64,000 nucleotides of DNA from Ceratodon purpureus (lineage: Eukaryota; Streptophyta; Bryopsida; Pseudoditrichales; Ditrichaceae): the NCBI GenBank assembly GCA_014871385.1, contig CM026430.1:5686630-5750629 (forward strand), written 5' to 3'. The position numbers and the translations under genes were made by a program. A model generated the notes under the pieces. It saw only the letters and a list, made by a program, of their open reading frames with translations. It did no database searches and was not told where the DNA came from. The number at the start of each line of letters is the position of its first letter. The first letter of the stretch is position 1. This document shows positions 25,969 through 39,052 of this stretch, piece by piece.

Positions 25969-27393
25969 TCGAAAGTAGTTTGCAACCGAAAATTTGTCAT
26001 GTATAAACCATGCTTGCCATTCCTTGCTCGGAGTAGAGATTCTACCTACTTTAACATATACCGTGGTCACTTTGACCGAGTAGTTGCAAAAGACGACTTC
26101 AAAAAATCAGTTTATTTAATCACGCACCTCTAAACTGCCCTTCATTTTTTCCAGCTGAATACTACATAATTTTTTTCCTGAGACTTAAGATCTTCCTGAG
26201 GAACAGTGACAATCTCCATGAAGTTCGTGAAAAACTTATATATATCCTGCAGGCCCCATTAAGTTTTCCTCCTTGGCTAGTTTGGCCAGATTTCGGCCCA
26301 GCCAACGTAACCTCAATTTGTCCCTGTATCTAGAAATGGCAGTAACATTCTCAAGAACTTCAACATCCTCATCTAGATTTAACATCTGTATTGCGCTATT
26401 CGCTGCGACAGTAAATTCATGAAACTGACAAGCGCTCAACGATAGCCAGACTTTGTATTATCGACTACAGGATTTGTTGACATGATTAGTTTATGAATGA
26501 AGCATTGTGGCAAAGTTGAATTCATGATTAGTTTATGAAAGAAGCATGATTGATAAATTTATGAATCTATGTCCTGAATGAAGCCCTGTTTGCCACAAAT
26601 TATGTTCAAAGTCATTGGACTCAATCAGCATTCACGCTGCCTACTGATAGTGCACTTGAAGACGGTGCAAGTTGGCACTGAATTCTGAGCACTTTGGACC
26701 ATAACTGCCAAAAGAGCATTGGAAACCGGGTCTGTCGAATGTGTTCAATTATTATGATTTCACTTAGAATTATAGCAAATTTTACGGCAGCAGATTTGAA
26801 CAATTGCAATCTTCCACTACATGATCTATGCACAGCTCTTCAGTATGGAAGTTCAACAGGTGTAACTGGTATATAAAGCAGAGATAGCTTGTTTACATTT
26901 GAACCTCATGAATTCTCTTGAATTTTTTTGAATTCTGTGAATCATCTTAGCCTCTCACTTCTCGTGACTTTGCTTCACTCTACCATTCTCTCCTATCAGA
27001 AGTCTGTCAAACTACTTTGACCTACTATAGTCTACATGGAGTAACTTTCCCCACTCTAAGAGTATTGAGGTGAGAATTACTTGTTTAAATTATTAACTAA
27101 ACAAATCACAAACAAAAATAAATAAAATTAATTTACCTCTTCTTGAGGAAAAATGATAAAAATTTCCAAAATTATTCAGTGAACATCTTATGCACAACCT
27201 CCGTCCAGTATTCTAATAGAGACCGGGTGTCCGATTATAAAGCTGAGATAACTTTTCTCATTTAAAACCCTAATTCTATGAATCCTATTTGCCTTTCACT
27301 ACTCTCTCATATCAGATGCAAATTAAAAGAACTCCAGGTCCTTGGAAAAAGGCCATTCAGTCCAGAACTACCGGTTCAAAAAACACGAACACT
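25969..27393. other. Intergenic with a diverged direct repeat
   Basis: No gene is supported. A segment around 26866-27005 (TATATAAAGCAGAGATAGCTT ... CTCTCACTTCTC ... CTATCAGA) is echoed at 27234-27320 (ATTATAAAGCTGAGATAACT ... CTTTCACTACTC ... ATATCAGA). Both copies start with a TATAAAG phrase, so they may be old promoter fragments. A minus-strand ORF at 26236-26439 is not recognised. Confidence 0.5.
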
Positions 27394-30300
27394 TCAATCT
27401 TGCTGCCTAAGTTGCTCCTGCAGATATTAAGCAAAGAAATTAAATAAGTTCGTGACAATTTCAATCCAAAGCAAGGCAAAACTGAACATTAAGTCCTGCT
27501 CTCTCCAAAACTTCTGAGCAATGAATGCGTAATTTCGAGAAATTTGAAACAATACTGTTACCAACCTCGGAGACGAAATGGGCATGGAATCCGTGAGGCA
27601 CCCGTCTTGGCAGCTTCACCACTGCCACTGGCTCCGGGTCCATCGTCTTTGCGTCAATGATAACCGCTTCCGATGTACTGAAACCAAGTCAACCATCACG
27701 AGAGCGTCTTAGTTGGTAGCATTGAAAACAGACGCATATAAGGAAGAAGCTCTGTTAACTTTCCTGTAGTGGTTCATATCTTGTTTAAAATCTTATGCGT
27801 AAAACAGTACATCAATTGTATTGAGCTTTTGAAGAGGGTCGTACTCATTGATTTCGTTGTGGACAAAAGAAATAAGATATCCATCATCCTCTGGTCCATC
27901 CATGCCGGAGTTGCGTGGGACGAAGATTGCCTCGCCTCCTACACGGCCTGTCCCATACTCGAACACTCCTACTTTCAGTTCTCTGCTTTCAGCTGATGAT
28001 GACTCCTTTCTGAGGTCATACTTCACTACACCCGTGATCTTGTCCGTCTCATCAAATATGGCACAATATGCGAAAGCTGTCTTTCTGGAATCATTGACCA
28101 CATGAAGAGGAAAAAGAATCAGGTTGTGCTTCATGTTTCCACTATTAGTTCCCTCAGTACTTATCCATATATTGATCTACAGTAAGAATTGATCTAATTC
28201 ATCACTCCCTTTCAGAATCTTCCTACTATTATCAAATGCATTCATGTCAAGTTAGCTCTTGATACATGGATGGTGATGTTTGCAAATTGATGGATCTTCC
28301 TCACCTGCCAGTGTACTCAGAGTTGATCCTGGGGAATTCAGCGTCAAGGTTTGAGAGTTGTGAATGCTTCACATTACCCGTTTTCAGGTTCATTCTGTAT
28401 TCATATCTGCAATTCAGGTAGAGAATCACCATCAGTACTCAAGATTCTATGAATATTCAAGAGCGTGGCACTTGATTTAATTCCCTCTTATTTCCAGTAT
28501 TTAGCAATCCAACTAAAGTGTCAGCCAGTCACCTAGAACAGGGTAAGGCTTTACTTACAATCTGGAGCCAATACCCCAGGCCTTCTCTTTCTTGAATTCT
28601 TGATCCGGATTGAGATTGATTTCATCTCTCCGGCAGCATGTGAGGATTACCTCATCACCTTCCTCCCATGCGTTCACTGGATTACAGGATACAACATTAG
28701 ACTCCTGACATGTACAATCTCACTCCATGGTAGAGGAAAAAATGAAGGAATTCTGAGAGCAACACAAGAAGGTGCGATCAGTTTGTAACTTGTTTTGTAT
28801 CCAAGAAAATGGTTGCTATGTCTTACCAGCGTGAGTGATAAAACATGGGGGGATTTTGAACCAGCGAATCTGGGACCCACTAGTTGCATTTCGAGGGAGG
28901 AGTCCTAGCCGTGTTTCTCTGCTCGGATCAAACTTGAAAACGAAGCCACCTGTCGCTAAGCCCTGAGGTAGTGTCCATATGGTGAAAAACATGATTAGAA
29001 CCTTAATAAATTGTTAATATATAAGCTAGTACTGAACTCTTGTGCGATTGCAAACATATCATCTAGAGAAAATAATACACTGAATAAGAGATCGAGTGTT
29101 CTTTGTTAGATGTGTACCATGGCATCAAGACGAAGAGGAAGGTCCATAAAGCAGGCATAATTTTCAGAAATAGCAAAGTCGTGCATTAGGACGGGGCCCG
29201 GCATTGTAATTGGCACTGGCTCTCCAGCAATACCATCCTTGGATACAACTCGGTAGATCAAGTGTGGAGCAAGAAACTGGTATGTGAATAGAAACATCTC
29301 CCCTGGAATTACCAAAACGATCATGTCAACACCAGATTATAGCAATTAATTGACAATCTCAATTTCAGATGAATACCTCAGTTCACAAATATCAGTAAAT
29401 TTCAGCAGACAAACACAGATAACTTTTCATTATATGGCGAATTGTCAAAGCACAAATATTACACGATGCTTTGTGTACCTGTGATGGGATCTATCTTCGG
29501 GTGTGCTGTGAACGGGTGTTCCAATTTCTGTTCGAAGTCTTCAAGCCCGATTGTGTGCAGGTCTCCATCTTCCGACACCTTTATGTTATCTGCAAAAGTA
29601 TATATTCAAATTTGTAAGGATCAATAGCTTTTCTTTTTCTCTTATACAGAGTGAGAAGAAACCTACGTTAACCTTGATCTAGAATAAAACAAATCTGGTT
29701 AGAAATTGGTGTGATTTTAAGCTTCAAGAAACTGTTACGTATGAAGTCAGCTTGTTTAGATTGTAGTTCAAGACGTACATGGTTTGTCTTGCTCATGTAG
29801 CGCCAGAAGCTTCTTGTTGTGGAAGACAAGGGATGTGTTGCCTGCACCAAGATATTCACATGTTATTCACAAGCAACGATTGTTACAACAGGTGCCTTAA
29901 AAAGATATATCATAGCTAGTTCTGACTTGTTGAGGTATTGCAATTGTCCGATCTTTAGTGGAAGTATAGTTCTCCTTAAAACTGTAGTTTCATTCCGAAA
30001 CAATTATTCACAGCTCCAATCATTTGACAAGAGCGGAGCATGTACCTGTGCCATAGCCCTTGGAGCAATCAAGGACACCTAAAATCCTCCGAAGTAGCTG
30101 CAGAAAGATTACGAAGTACCCCGGAATGCCCTTCAAATCTCCTACCTGCATAGAAGATATAATCCAGTCAGGCAATGAAATTACTGAATGACTAACCGAG
30201 TATGTATCATCATACTTGAGCACATCCAGACTTTTCCGCGATAAAGAAACAAAACAAGGGTGTATGTACACTATACCTTGAAGAACTTAGATGCGCCGTA

Positions 30301-31184
30301 ACGCTCCTCTTGTTGTAACTTTGCAGTTTGAACATAGCGTGCCACGTAGGTGGCCTTGCCATCCTTGATCTTCAATCCATGAATCATTCCGTCCCCGTCA
30401 AACCTGCGCATATTGCAAAATCTCAGAACCGTGTGCAGTCTATCTGATACACAAGCTTGAAGCAAAACAAAATCAAACTGATAGTAGATCGGTGTACTCT
30501 GCTTGTCCATGAGCTTTAATTACCAGTGATATCCACCAAGTGGCTTAAACTTCGGATTTGGGCCGTTACGCGCGAACATGCCGTTCATGCATGCCTTCCA
30601 AACATAGACCAACAGAATAATCAAGCACGGCCAACAGTACACAGGCATTACAAGATCACATGTGACTAGTATAGATAATCCCAGAAGCTTAAATGAAAAT
30701 GATAAAAAATGGTGCGTCAATTGGAAACGTGTGCTAACATAGTACATACAGGTATAGTGCCGATGACCGGAAGATCTGTTGTAGGCGCCATCTCCTCTAC
30801 AGGAGCATAATTGTCACTCAGAAGGTAGCATTCTTCCTTCTCGCAGGTGTCATTGCCCAACGCCCACGACATTGTCTTCTTCTCCAGAATATCACACAGT
30901 GAAATTGCCCAGTTGGGTGACTTGGGCGTTTCTCCATGATCCACCTTCGGTTGGGTGCTGATCCAGACTTCATCCTTCATCGTTCCAACGTTGCTCCCAA
31001 ATGTGAAATGTTGATCACTGCCGTCTGGACACGCAACTGCAACCTTCATAGTGACATTCAGCCTCTGTTGATTTCTTCTAGTTCTTGCTGGCTTGTGATT
31101 TTCTCTGAGCTTAGCATCCAGCATGTTCTTCACTGTCAAACGCAAGTCATTTGGAGAAGCTAGCTTAATTGCATGAGTCGCCAT
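27394..31184 (-). CDS. CCD1: Carotenoid cleavage dioxygenase 1-like, copy A
   Basis: This is a non-heme Fe(II) dioxygenase that by family cleaves carotenoids/apocarotenoids at 9,10-type double bonds to give C13 volatiles; CCD1 is usually cytosolic. Thirteen exons read right to left: 31184-30750, 30594-30524, 30403-30277, 30145-30046, 29841-29779, 29589-29479, 29302-29118, 28962-28827, 28676-28559, 28406-28305, 28084-27845, 27677-27566 and 27417-27394, totalling 607 residues in frame. The iron ligands are H295 (TAHPKID), H343 (LMHDFAI), H408 ([12 protein letters not shown]) and H594 (GFHAHF). CCD1-type stretches include [34 protein letters not shown] and [10 protein letters not shown]. The last exon holds seven codons plus stop (EQLRQQD). 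It is about 70 residues longer at the N-terminus than Arabidopsis CCD1; that region is basic near residues 25-45 and could be a targeting peptide (inference). A start at ATG 31184 fits both paralogues. Confidence 0.94.
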
Positions 31185-31650
<466 letters not shown>

Positions 31651-32270
31651 AAAGTGTTGTAAGGTACAGTGCAGTGGGGGACCAAAATTCGTAGTTTTGT
31701 GATTTATTCTGTTTGGCCAGCTTGACTAGCGCCATGCAGAGCCATTGCGATTGTACCTTGGAGAAGTTTCTGACAACGATTGTGCCTCGAAGAAGATTCT
31801 GGTTTTGATTGTGCCTTGAAAGAGATTCTCAAGGTAAGTAGTTGGAGACAAAAAAATATACAATTTCGGTGAGTATGCAGGTTGTGTACGGCAGATTCTC
31901 CTCAATTTGACTGGAAAGCAAATTTTGACTAATAAATTAATCGACAAAGGGTGAAAATCCTCTTCGTTCCTGAAGTGACGGTAGAATGATGTGATAGTAT
32001 AATCACAGCCTACTGTTCAGAAGACAAGTCTTGCGTGCGTATGCGGCGGCTTCTGGGCCTGGAAAATACCACAAGATCCTCCTCGGAACACCGAATTGTA
32101 CACGCTTTCTGTGTCATGAACGAGTCATGAACTTCCGTGTCCGAGTAGAACCCTGTGCAGTATGGAACATGTGATCCTGAATGATAATGTGCATTGAACC
32201 AGTGCCGAAATGTATACAGTGTACACTGAATGATAAACATCACGTGAATAATTGCTCGGATCATAATTGG
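31651..32270 (-). repeat. Duplicated upstream flank of CCD1 copy A
   Basis: This is alignable with the flank of copy B (53850-54590) in the same orientation. Shared phrases include GTTTGGCCA, GCAGAGCCATTGCGATT, GACGGTAGAATG, CTGTTCAGAA(G/A)ACAAG and GGAACATGTGATC. Similarity fades beyond about 32200. No coding sequence is recognised. Confidence 0.7.
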
Positions 32271-35190
32271 TGTGTAAGAGAGAACGATTAATTACTAAAC
32301 TATCCGATAAATGAATATATACAGGGTTTAATAAATTCCTCTTCCAACAAAACTCTCGCATAGCATTGCCACTTCTGCAGAAGGAAAATGCACTGACATC
32401 ATGGCCATGAAACGAAATGGTGTCTTCTATACCCTTGATGGGCCATTATTAGAGAAAACTGCAGAGGATCTAACGATCGTGGGTGTACTCGAGAACAAGA
32501 AATTATAAGATTGAGTAAATCTACCCGTGCAAAGGTTATGTCCTGCGACCCTCTCGAGCTTCACAATTGACTGATTCATTCTTGATTAGCTGCCAACGCA
32601 TTCGCACAAGTTTACCGTTTAAACTGCATGCTGTGGTATAATTTGCATTTATCATAGATATTGCATATAAACCGTAAGTGTGAATACAATCAAATTTATC
32701 TGAGATATTGCATTTAATCAAGAGAAATCATCTTCATACAAATGGCAGTAATCTGCCACCACAAGAACCTGACTTTGCAATCCCATCAAGTAGCTGAACC
32801 CTTCCTGCACAGACCTTCAGTCACCATCTCAAATTCCCTCGCCTTCACATCATTCAATCACATAATCATCTTAATGCAATACCATGATGTGCAATACTAA
32901 TGCGATCCTTTGGTATCTGAAACCAAAATGTTCTAACGTATCAGAGAGGAAGATGGCAACTTTATTGATCCGGTATTCGATCGCAACAAAGACCGAAATT
33001 AAATCTCCCATAAGCGGACTCCGGAGAGACGGTAATTTTGACTCCAAATCTCAGTCAAAATCTATTATCTGGATGTACTGTAGAAATTCTCCATGGACTG
33101 TCAACCTCTGCTCCAAGCATGGCTTTGCACTGGAGCAACTTCAACACGTTCCGACGATAGCCTTCTCCATTTCGTACCAACTCACCTGGAAGCCATATTG
33201 GAGCACCAGTTATTGCATCATGTAGCCGTGAAGGACCAGTTTTAACCGCAGAATTCGTAGACCCCCCGCTCTATGTAACGACAACACTGGCTACCATCGA
33301 CAGTGTCTAGATTAGAGGAAAGATCGAAAAAGCTCCATATTCTACTCAAAAGGCCTACCTGCGTTTCAAGCAACGAAAGATGACGACAAGTCTGTGGCGG
33401 CTAATAAACATGTTTGGATTCTCCATGATCCGGATCTTTTTTGTTGTAGCACAGGGCAAAAGCGGACATGGAGATGATATTCATGTATTGGCAGTTCCTT
33501 GCAATTTTGACGGTTTAGGGAGTAATCTCCAAAGCTGCACATGTAGTGTATTTCGGGACTCTGAACCTCATTTTGGCAGTTGTAAAACTGCCATAGCAAT
33601 GAGTATCCCCATGGACATGGCTCGAAGTCCAAGTTGCTAAGCATGGCCAATAATGTAGCGATGGAGTTCAATGGATTCAAGTGTCTTCAAACCACAAGCA
33701 AAACTCATGCACATGCTGGAAGGTAGTGATCGTCCAACAATAGACTGCGCTCTCGCTCCCAGAAAAGATCAACACCTGCAGGCTGCATGCAATGTGGAAC
33801 TCTCGCTGTGTAATAGCGAACAAGCCCTCATGTGAAGAGTGACTCTGGAGTCGACGTAAATTTACTTATCTTCAACCACCAATATTGGAAACAATTGATT
33901 CTGTATTCTGAATGTCTGACTCAGTTCTACTCAGGTTTTAGATGGCCATGTTAATTTCACCTTCGTGCATTGGATTGGCAGTCAAAAGCAGTATTTCAAT
34001 GTTCTCATAAAATTGATCCTTCATTCTAAAATGATGACTCCAAGGTACTAATGTGCATGATTTTAAGGATTTTATGATATTTGCACTCATGTATTTAATA
34101 AGCAGTGATTACATACCATTTCTAATATTCTAATATGAAATTCGAGAATCTCATTTCAATCCTCAACAACACATGTATATCAATATAAGGAAAGTAATCT
34201 AATTGTGAAATCTTAGAAGCTTAGAATTTTACAAGTCCTGGATTGGACAGGATTTCTGTAGAAAAAATCACTACTTACATAAAGATTGGGTTGTTACCAT
34301 GAATGGACCCATTTAACCGAAGTGTATCACACCGGTCTCAGACATGACAAGGATCAGGATACATACACATTCTCAGCCGGACTTTACCACTGGGTTGGAT
34401 ATAAACGTAAACCAAGTATCTGACATCTCCGGTCAGACTGGTCCGGGAAATGAGACCGAACAATCTCACAGGGCACCCCACACAGTTGTAAGTTAACTCC
34501 CTCAATGACTGTGGATGGCGATGGATGGCGATGGATGTAGGAAAGCACGGAAAAGTTTGATTCCAACCCTTGAATCTCGAAGTGCAGACCAAGGTTTATA
34601 TGAGACCGGAACAGAAGACCTGACACCGACATAAAGAATTGAAACAAATGACCTGACAATGAAAGAACCAGAACAAAAGACCTGTCAAATTTGATTCCTG
34701 ACTATTGGTTGCGTGAAACTATTCTGTCCAGTTTGGGTGTCTACTATCTATACTTTTATTCTGTACTGTAACAATTCATAATTTATTCACTTGGATTGAA
34801 CTCCCATTTTAAATGCCTATTTTGGTTTTCTGATATGAGAATCTGCTTGTTCCGGCCAGAATTGGTGCCCGTATCTTGGCGAGATCGACGCAACATTGAT
34901 CAATTCATCATGATCAGCCTCAAGTGACGAAAGACTGCGTCACCTACCCCGTCGTTTATGCCCTCTCACCGCAAGCACAATTATTCCAGTAGTGCTGGTA
35001 GTTTGTTGCCGTCGATGTGGAATATCTATGGGTCCGGAATTTTCGTATAATTCTAATCCCGGTATCAATAAGCTGATAGCTCAGGAAGGTGACCATTGTC
35101 ATGTTCGGCATAGGCCGGTTCTCGGCAACAAGTCAGGTTTGTGTAGTTCCTTAGTAACGTTCAAAGAACATTTCTTGGATCATGTATGAT
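32271..35190. other. Intergenic, no gene recognised
   Basis: ORFs up to 113 codons occur, but none shows a recognisable motif or convincing splice context. No tRNA, rRNA or clear repeat family was identified. Confidence 0.55.
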
Positions 35191-35261
35191 GTGATGGTGA
35201 GGAACAAGTTGAAAGCTCTTGCATCCGGAATCAATATCGACAACTTGTTCCTCACCATCAC
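35191..35261. repeat. Perfect 21-bp inverted repeat with 29-nt loop
   Basis: Bases 35191-35211 (starting GTGATGGTGAGGAAC) are exactly reverse-complementary to 35241-35261 (ending GTTCCTCACCATCAC), with 29 unpaired bases between. The arms have no mismatch and do not extend further. Any transcript of either strand would fold into a small hairpin; whether it is expressed or processed is unknown. Confidence 0.9.
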
Positions 35262-37053
35262 TGTTTGCAAGTTCAGAAACCAATCACGCCCACCTTCCGT
35301 AACTTGATGAGTTTATCCCCTGGGTCTAAACGTCTAAACTGACATATTGAGCATCTTCGCTATTGCAGCCAAGCTTCTCATCGGTTTACTTCTCATGATT
35401 TGAGAAATACTAGGCATCAAATTATGCTTTTATGCGTGGCCTTTTTGAGAACTAATTATACGTCGACCTTCGAATCAAGATCTTCGTTGTCTTTTGGTGC
35501 ACATTGACTTGGTCCTTCTTAATGTCACCCTGAAGTTTGGGATTATGCAAAGGTATTACGAAATTTATGAAAATAAAACTGGTCTTGTACAGAAAGCATA
35601 TGTGCTTCTTGAACACTCAGAACTTAGTATTCATAAAAACACAATGTGCATCATTATGACATCCTTCTCCTTCTGGAAAGCAGAACCTGTAAACGTACCA
35701 TATGAAAAGTGGATATACAGGGTACAGGAACTGGGAAGCGACGTAACCTGCTTCCACGACGTAAACTATTTCCACGCTTCTGGATACTTCTCAGGGAATT
35801 TGTTTCTATTTCATAACTCCAGTTGAAAGCTATATGGCTGGATCATGCAACATGTGACGTGGACATATTGTTATTGATATTTACATCGAACGTCAATTTA
35901 GAAAAAATGGAAATCATATGCTACTCGAAGGAGATAGTTTCACTGTATCATGTATCTCTAGCACTCAAAGGTCCAAAATGATTTCTTGTACTATGTTGCC
36001 TCACAAATTGCATGCTTTCAAAATCTGTTCAAAATCCAAAAATTTGAACAATTTCATGAAGTAATGAATCCAACCCTGCCACGGTCACCATTTGGTCAGG
36101 ATGCGCTGAGATCGTTTCAGACAGTCCTTCACAGAGAGGAGAAAGCCATGAAGATGCCTCTTGATTTGCAAGTAGCAACGTCATTCCAGTGAGGTCACGA
36201 ACCATGACTTACCTTCGACTCAGAGAAAGAGAAACCGCTATGATGCCCGTACCAACTCCAGCAGCCATGCAGGACCCCGGCGATAAACCACGCCCTCGTC
36301 TTAATGACGAGGGCCCCCAACCACGGCTCCCATTGGAGGTCAAAAAGCTCCCTGTAAACTGCATGTTGATGAAAAAAATATTAAAATTTCAAAAATAATT
36401 TAAAAATAATTAAACTATCTAAAATTAATGTAGTGGATCACCTTAGACTAATTTGGGGTCTTTAGTTCCATTAAAAATATAAAAATTACTAAAAAGTGGT
36501 CACAAGCCTTCTAAAATAGAATTATGGCGAGGAATGGAAATGGGAGGATGAAGGGGAGGGCCAGCTTTTTCATCAAGACAATGGCGAGGTTTATTGTCCG
36601 GGCATGCAAGATGCCTCCAGTTACCGCGAAAGCTGCAATGATGCTTGCACAAAGAAGGACCTTTGCAAATCCTCTACTAAAGTACGTGTTACTCATACCC
36701 ATTCTGTGACATACGGGGAAGAGCAGTGAGCACAATAAAGTGGACCACAAAGTGTAAAATGTGATCACTAAGAAGTGAATATGAAGTGTGCTGTTTTTAA
36801 AAGCTCAAAGGTGATTTTGAGCATTTTGGTGTAGTTTTTGAGCATTTTAGTCACTTTCTAGAGTGTCATAAGGTATCTTACGCGCATCTTCATAAAAAGA
36901 ACATACTCAATTAAAACTAAATTTAACCACAAATTCTAAATCATTTAAATAAACTTTTCCAAAATCTTAATTTCTTCATTTGTTGCCCTCTATTGTCTTT
37001 AGAGGATGTTATTTTCAATTTAAAAAACAATGTTTGGTGAAAAAAAACGCACA
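35262..37053. other. Intergenic, no gene established
   Basis: This holds a 9-bp perfect hairpin (36292-36300 with 36306-36314, GCCCTCGTC/GACGAGGGC) and a minus-strand 85-codon hydrophobic ORF at 36768-36511 that resembles a membrane segment (LLCASIIAAFAVTGGILHA). The plus strand of the same region also has an open frame, so coding status is undecided. Confidence 0.4.
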
Positions 37054-37966
37054 AAAAGTACCGCAGCGGCGCAGAAGTGACCCTCTTAACCCCTAAAGTT
37101 CTGAGGGTATTTTTCATTGAAACTGCCTCAAAACAGCCCCTCTTCAAAGCAAGGTGGATTTTGCAAACTTGGGGTCCTTTTTAGAACATCTAATCGTAAG
37201 ATCTTATAGCTAACTTCTATGTCTACATGTCCACCAAATCTCACACACTCATTCTTCACCAATTGCAAGATCATAACGTTCATAGTTGAAAAACAAGTTT
37301 TTTTTCCCTGCAAAAAAAGAGGACATCACAGTTTTGAAGGCCCAAAAAACCATTTTTTTGCATTATGGATTTTGGTGGTTTTGGTGCACGTCAAAGAAGA
37401 CTGAGTAAGCTAATTGTCCTAAGAAAATTATATTCAAAAGAGTTGTGTAAAGTTGCCAAAGAAATCATTTTCTGCTAGGGGGTATACTGAAATTCACAAA
37501 CAAAGGCCGTTTTTGGACAATAAAAATAGCATATGAAAAAAAACTGGATTAAAAATCCGAACAGTGGGAACATGCTCTACTGCCCTCTCTATAGATAGAA
37601 ATTTTTATTTTTGAAATATACCAAAATCTCAATTTTTGGTGGAATTTCAAAGTTTAGTCTTTGGGCAGATTTTGGCAGTTTTGGGCAGTTTTGGGCAAAA
37701 TTTGTTGCATTCACAGTGGCTTAGAACAATTTAGTAGCTGCCCAACGAGCAGCGTTTGACACTTAAACCTTCATAACTTTTGATCCCAATGTCGGAATTG
37801 AAAAATAAGAATACCCACATGAAGATCTCCAAACGGCCTACCTTCAATAAAAATTTCAAAAAATCCTGATATAAATTGCATTCATAGGTACCTACCCAAA
37901 TTCCAAAAAAGCCCAAATGCGGCAGATTGTCCTTTAGGGGTCAAAAAACATCTTTGCGGTACTTTT
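37054..37966. mobile_element. Candidate non-coding element with 12-bp terminal inverted repeats
   Basis: AAAAGTACCGCA at 37054-37065 is mirrored perfectly by TGCGGTACTTTT at 37955-37966. A second inverted pair, CCCCTAAAG (37090-37098) and CTTTAGGGG (37932-37940), lies just inside at similar offsets. The 913-bp interior has no coding capacity. I do not see a convincing target duplication. Confidence 0.45.
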
Positions 37967-38402
37967 GGAACCCTAAACCAATCATTGAGTATATGAATTG
38001 ACTATTTTAGAATACCTCTTAAACATACAGAGGGTACCACTTAATTAAAAGTGATTTTTTGATAGTTTTTGATTCTTTTATAGTCACTTTTTCAAATGAC
38101 TGCATTCACTTTGCTTGGATTTAAAGCCTTCATACAATAACTTTAAAGTGTCTACTTTGCACAAAACTTTTCCAAGTTGTAGAAAAACAAGTTGAGAATC
38201 CATATTAGCAAAAAAATTTGACTTCAATTACATTTTTCTATCACTTTTGTGCAATTTTTACAAAAGGGCTGAAACTAGCAAATAGCTAAGCACTTTTTTG
38301 GTCCAATTTATTGTGCTTCTCCCCATACATGGAGCTGGAGCCTGGATTGAAGGCCGGCCAAAACTCTTCAAATTTTAGTCAATAGGATCACTAGATTCTT
38401 TC
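37967..38402. other. AT-rich intergenic, nothing recognised
   Basis: No ORF, repeat pair or RNA gene was identified up to the start of the 197-bp repeat that flanks the copia array. Confidence 0.5.
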
Positions 38403-38599
38403 AAATCGGGTCCAAGGGCTTTATACAAGGCCCCGACCGGAACTTCAATTTATCCTATGTGCACTCTTTTGGCATCAAAATGTTTTGGACCGATTCGGAA
38501 TTTTTGGCCAAGGTAAAGCAAATTGAGCTCCTTTGTCAGTTTTTGTTGGTATGGTTTGGTAAACCTGATCAAATCATTTTATTAAGCTAGTGGCTCTTT
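38403..38599. repeat. 197-bp direct repeat flanking the copia array, left copy
   Basis: This is nearly identical to 49353-49549 with no indels. I count two differences (GGCCCCGACC here, GGCTCCAACC there). It abuts the first LTR and its partner lies 55 bp beyond the last LTR. See the findings. Confidence 0.95.
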
Positions 38600-38601
38600 A
38601 T

Positions 38602-39013
38602 TGGAGTTCTTTAACAGACACGTGAATACTTCTGAGAGAGGGAACAGTAACCTGAGTGAGGACACTTAAGACTCGGGACTGACACACCACGGTTGCATAC
38701 ACTATGAACAGTAGATGCCGGGAAAGAACAACTTCATTACTGTAAAGGATCACACATGCTTACACAAGCCCTAATAACAGAGGATCTTGGAGCTCAAAGA
38801 ACTGACTAAAGCTTCCACAGATCACACCGTCCAGAGAGAGCTACAGAGCTTGCTCGTACGCATACTTAGCGAGCTTCAACTCTTCCCTAACAGCTAGAAT
38901 TGGAGGGAACATCTTCTTGCTGTTTGAATTAGCTGTGTCGTCTTGTCTTCCCGGTAAACAGTTTAGCCAGTACCGTACTTGTGGTAAAGTAAGTAGCCGG
39001 GGTAATTCCTACA
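38602..39013 (-). repeat. LTR 1 (3' LTR of left element)
   Basis: 412 bp. On the element strand it starts TGTAGGAATTACC and ends GAACTCCA, the canonical TG...CA. Three more bases (ATA) are shared by all LTR copies, so the true edge could be 38599. The internal side has a polypurine tract at 39014-39022. Confidence 0.92.
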
Positions 39014-39022
39014 CTCTCACTC
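39014..39022 (-). promoter_or_regulatory. Polypurine tract of left copia element
   Basis: On the element strand CGAGTGAGAG directly precedes the 3' LTR, as expected for the plus-strand primer. The same tract is at 44156-44164 in the right element. An 18-bp inverted repeat (38958-38975 with 39022-39039) encloses it. Confidence 0.6.
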
Positions 39023-39052
39023 GGTACTGGCTAAACTGTGGAATGTAGGAAA

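Noticed and set aside
36511..36768. Minus-strand 85-codon hydrophobic ORF
   Set aside because: It looks like a membrane segment, but the opposite strand is equally open and I see no convincing gene structure, so it is left unannotated as a gene.
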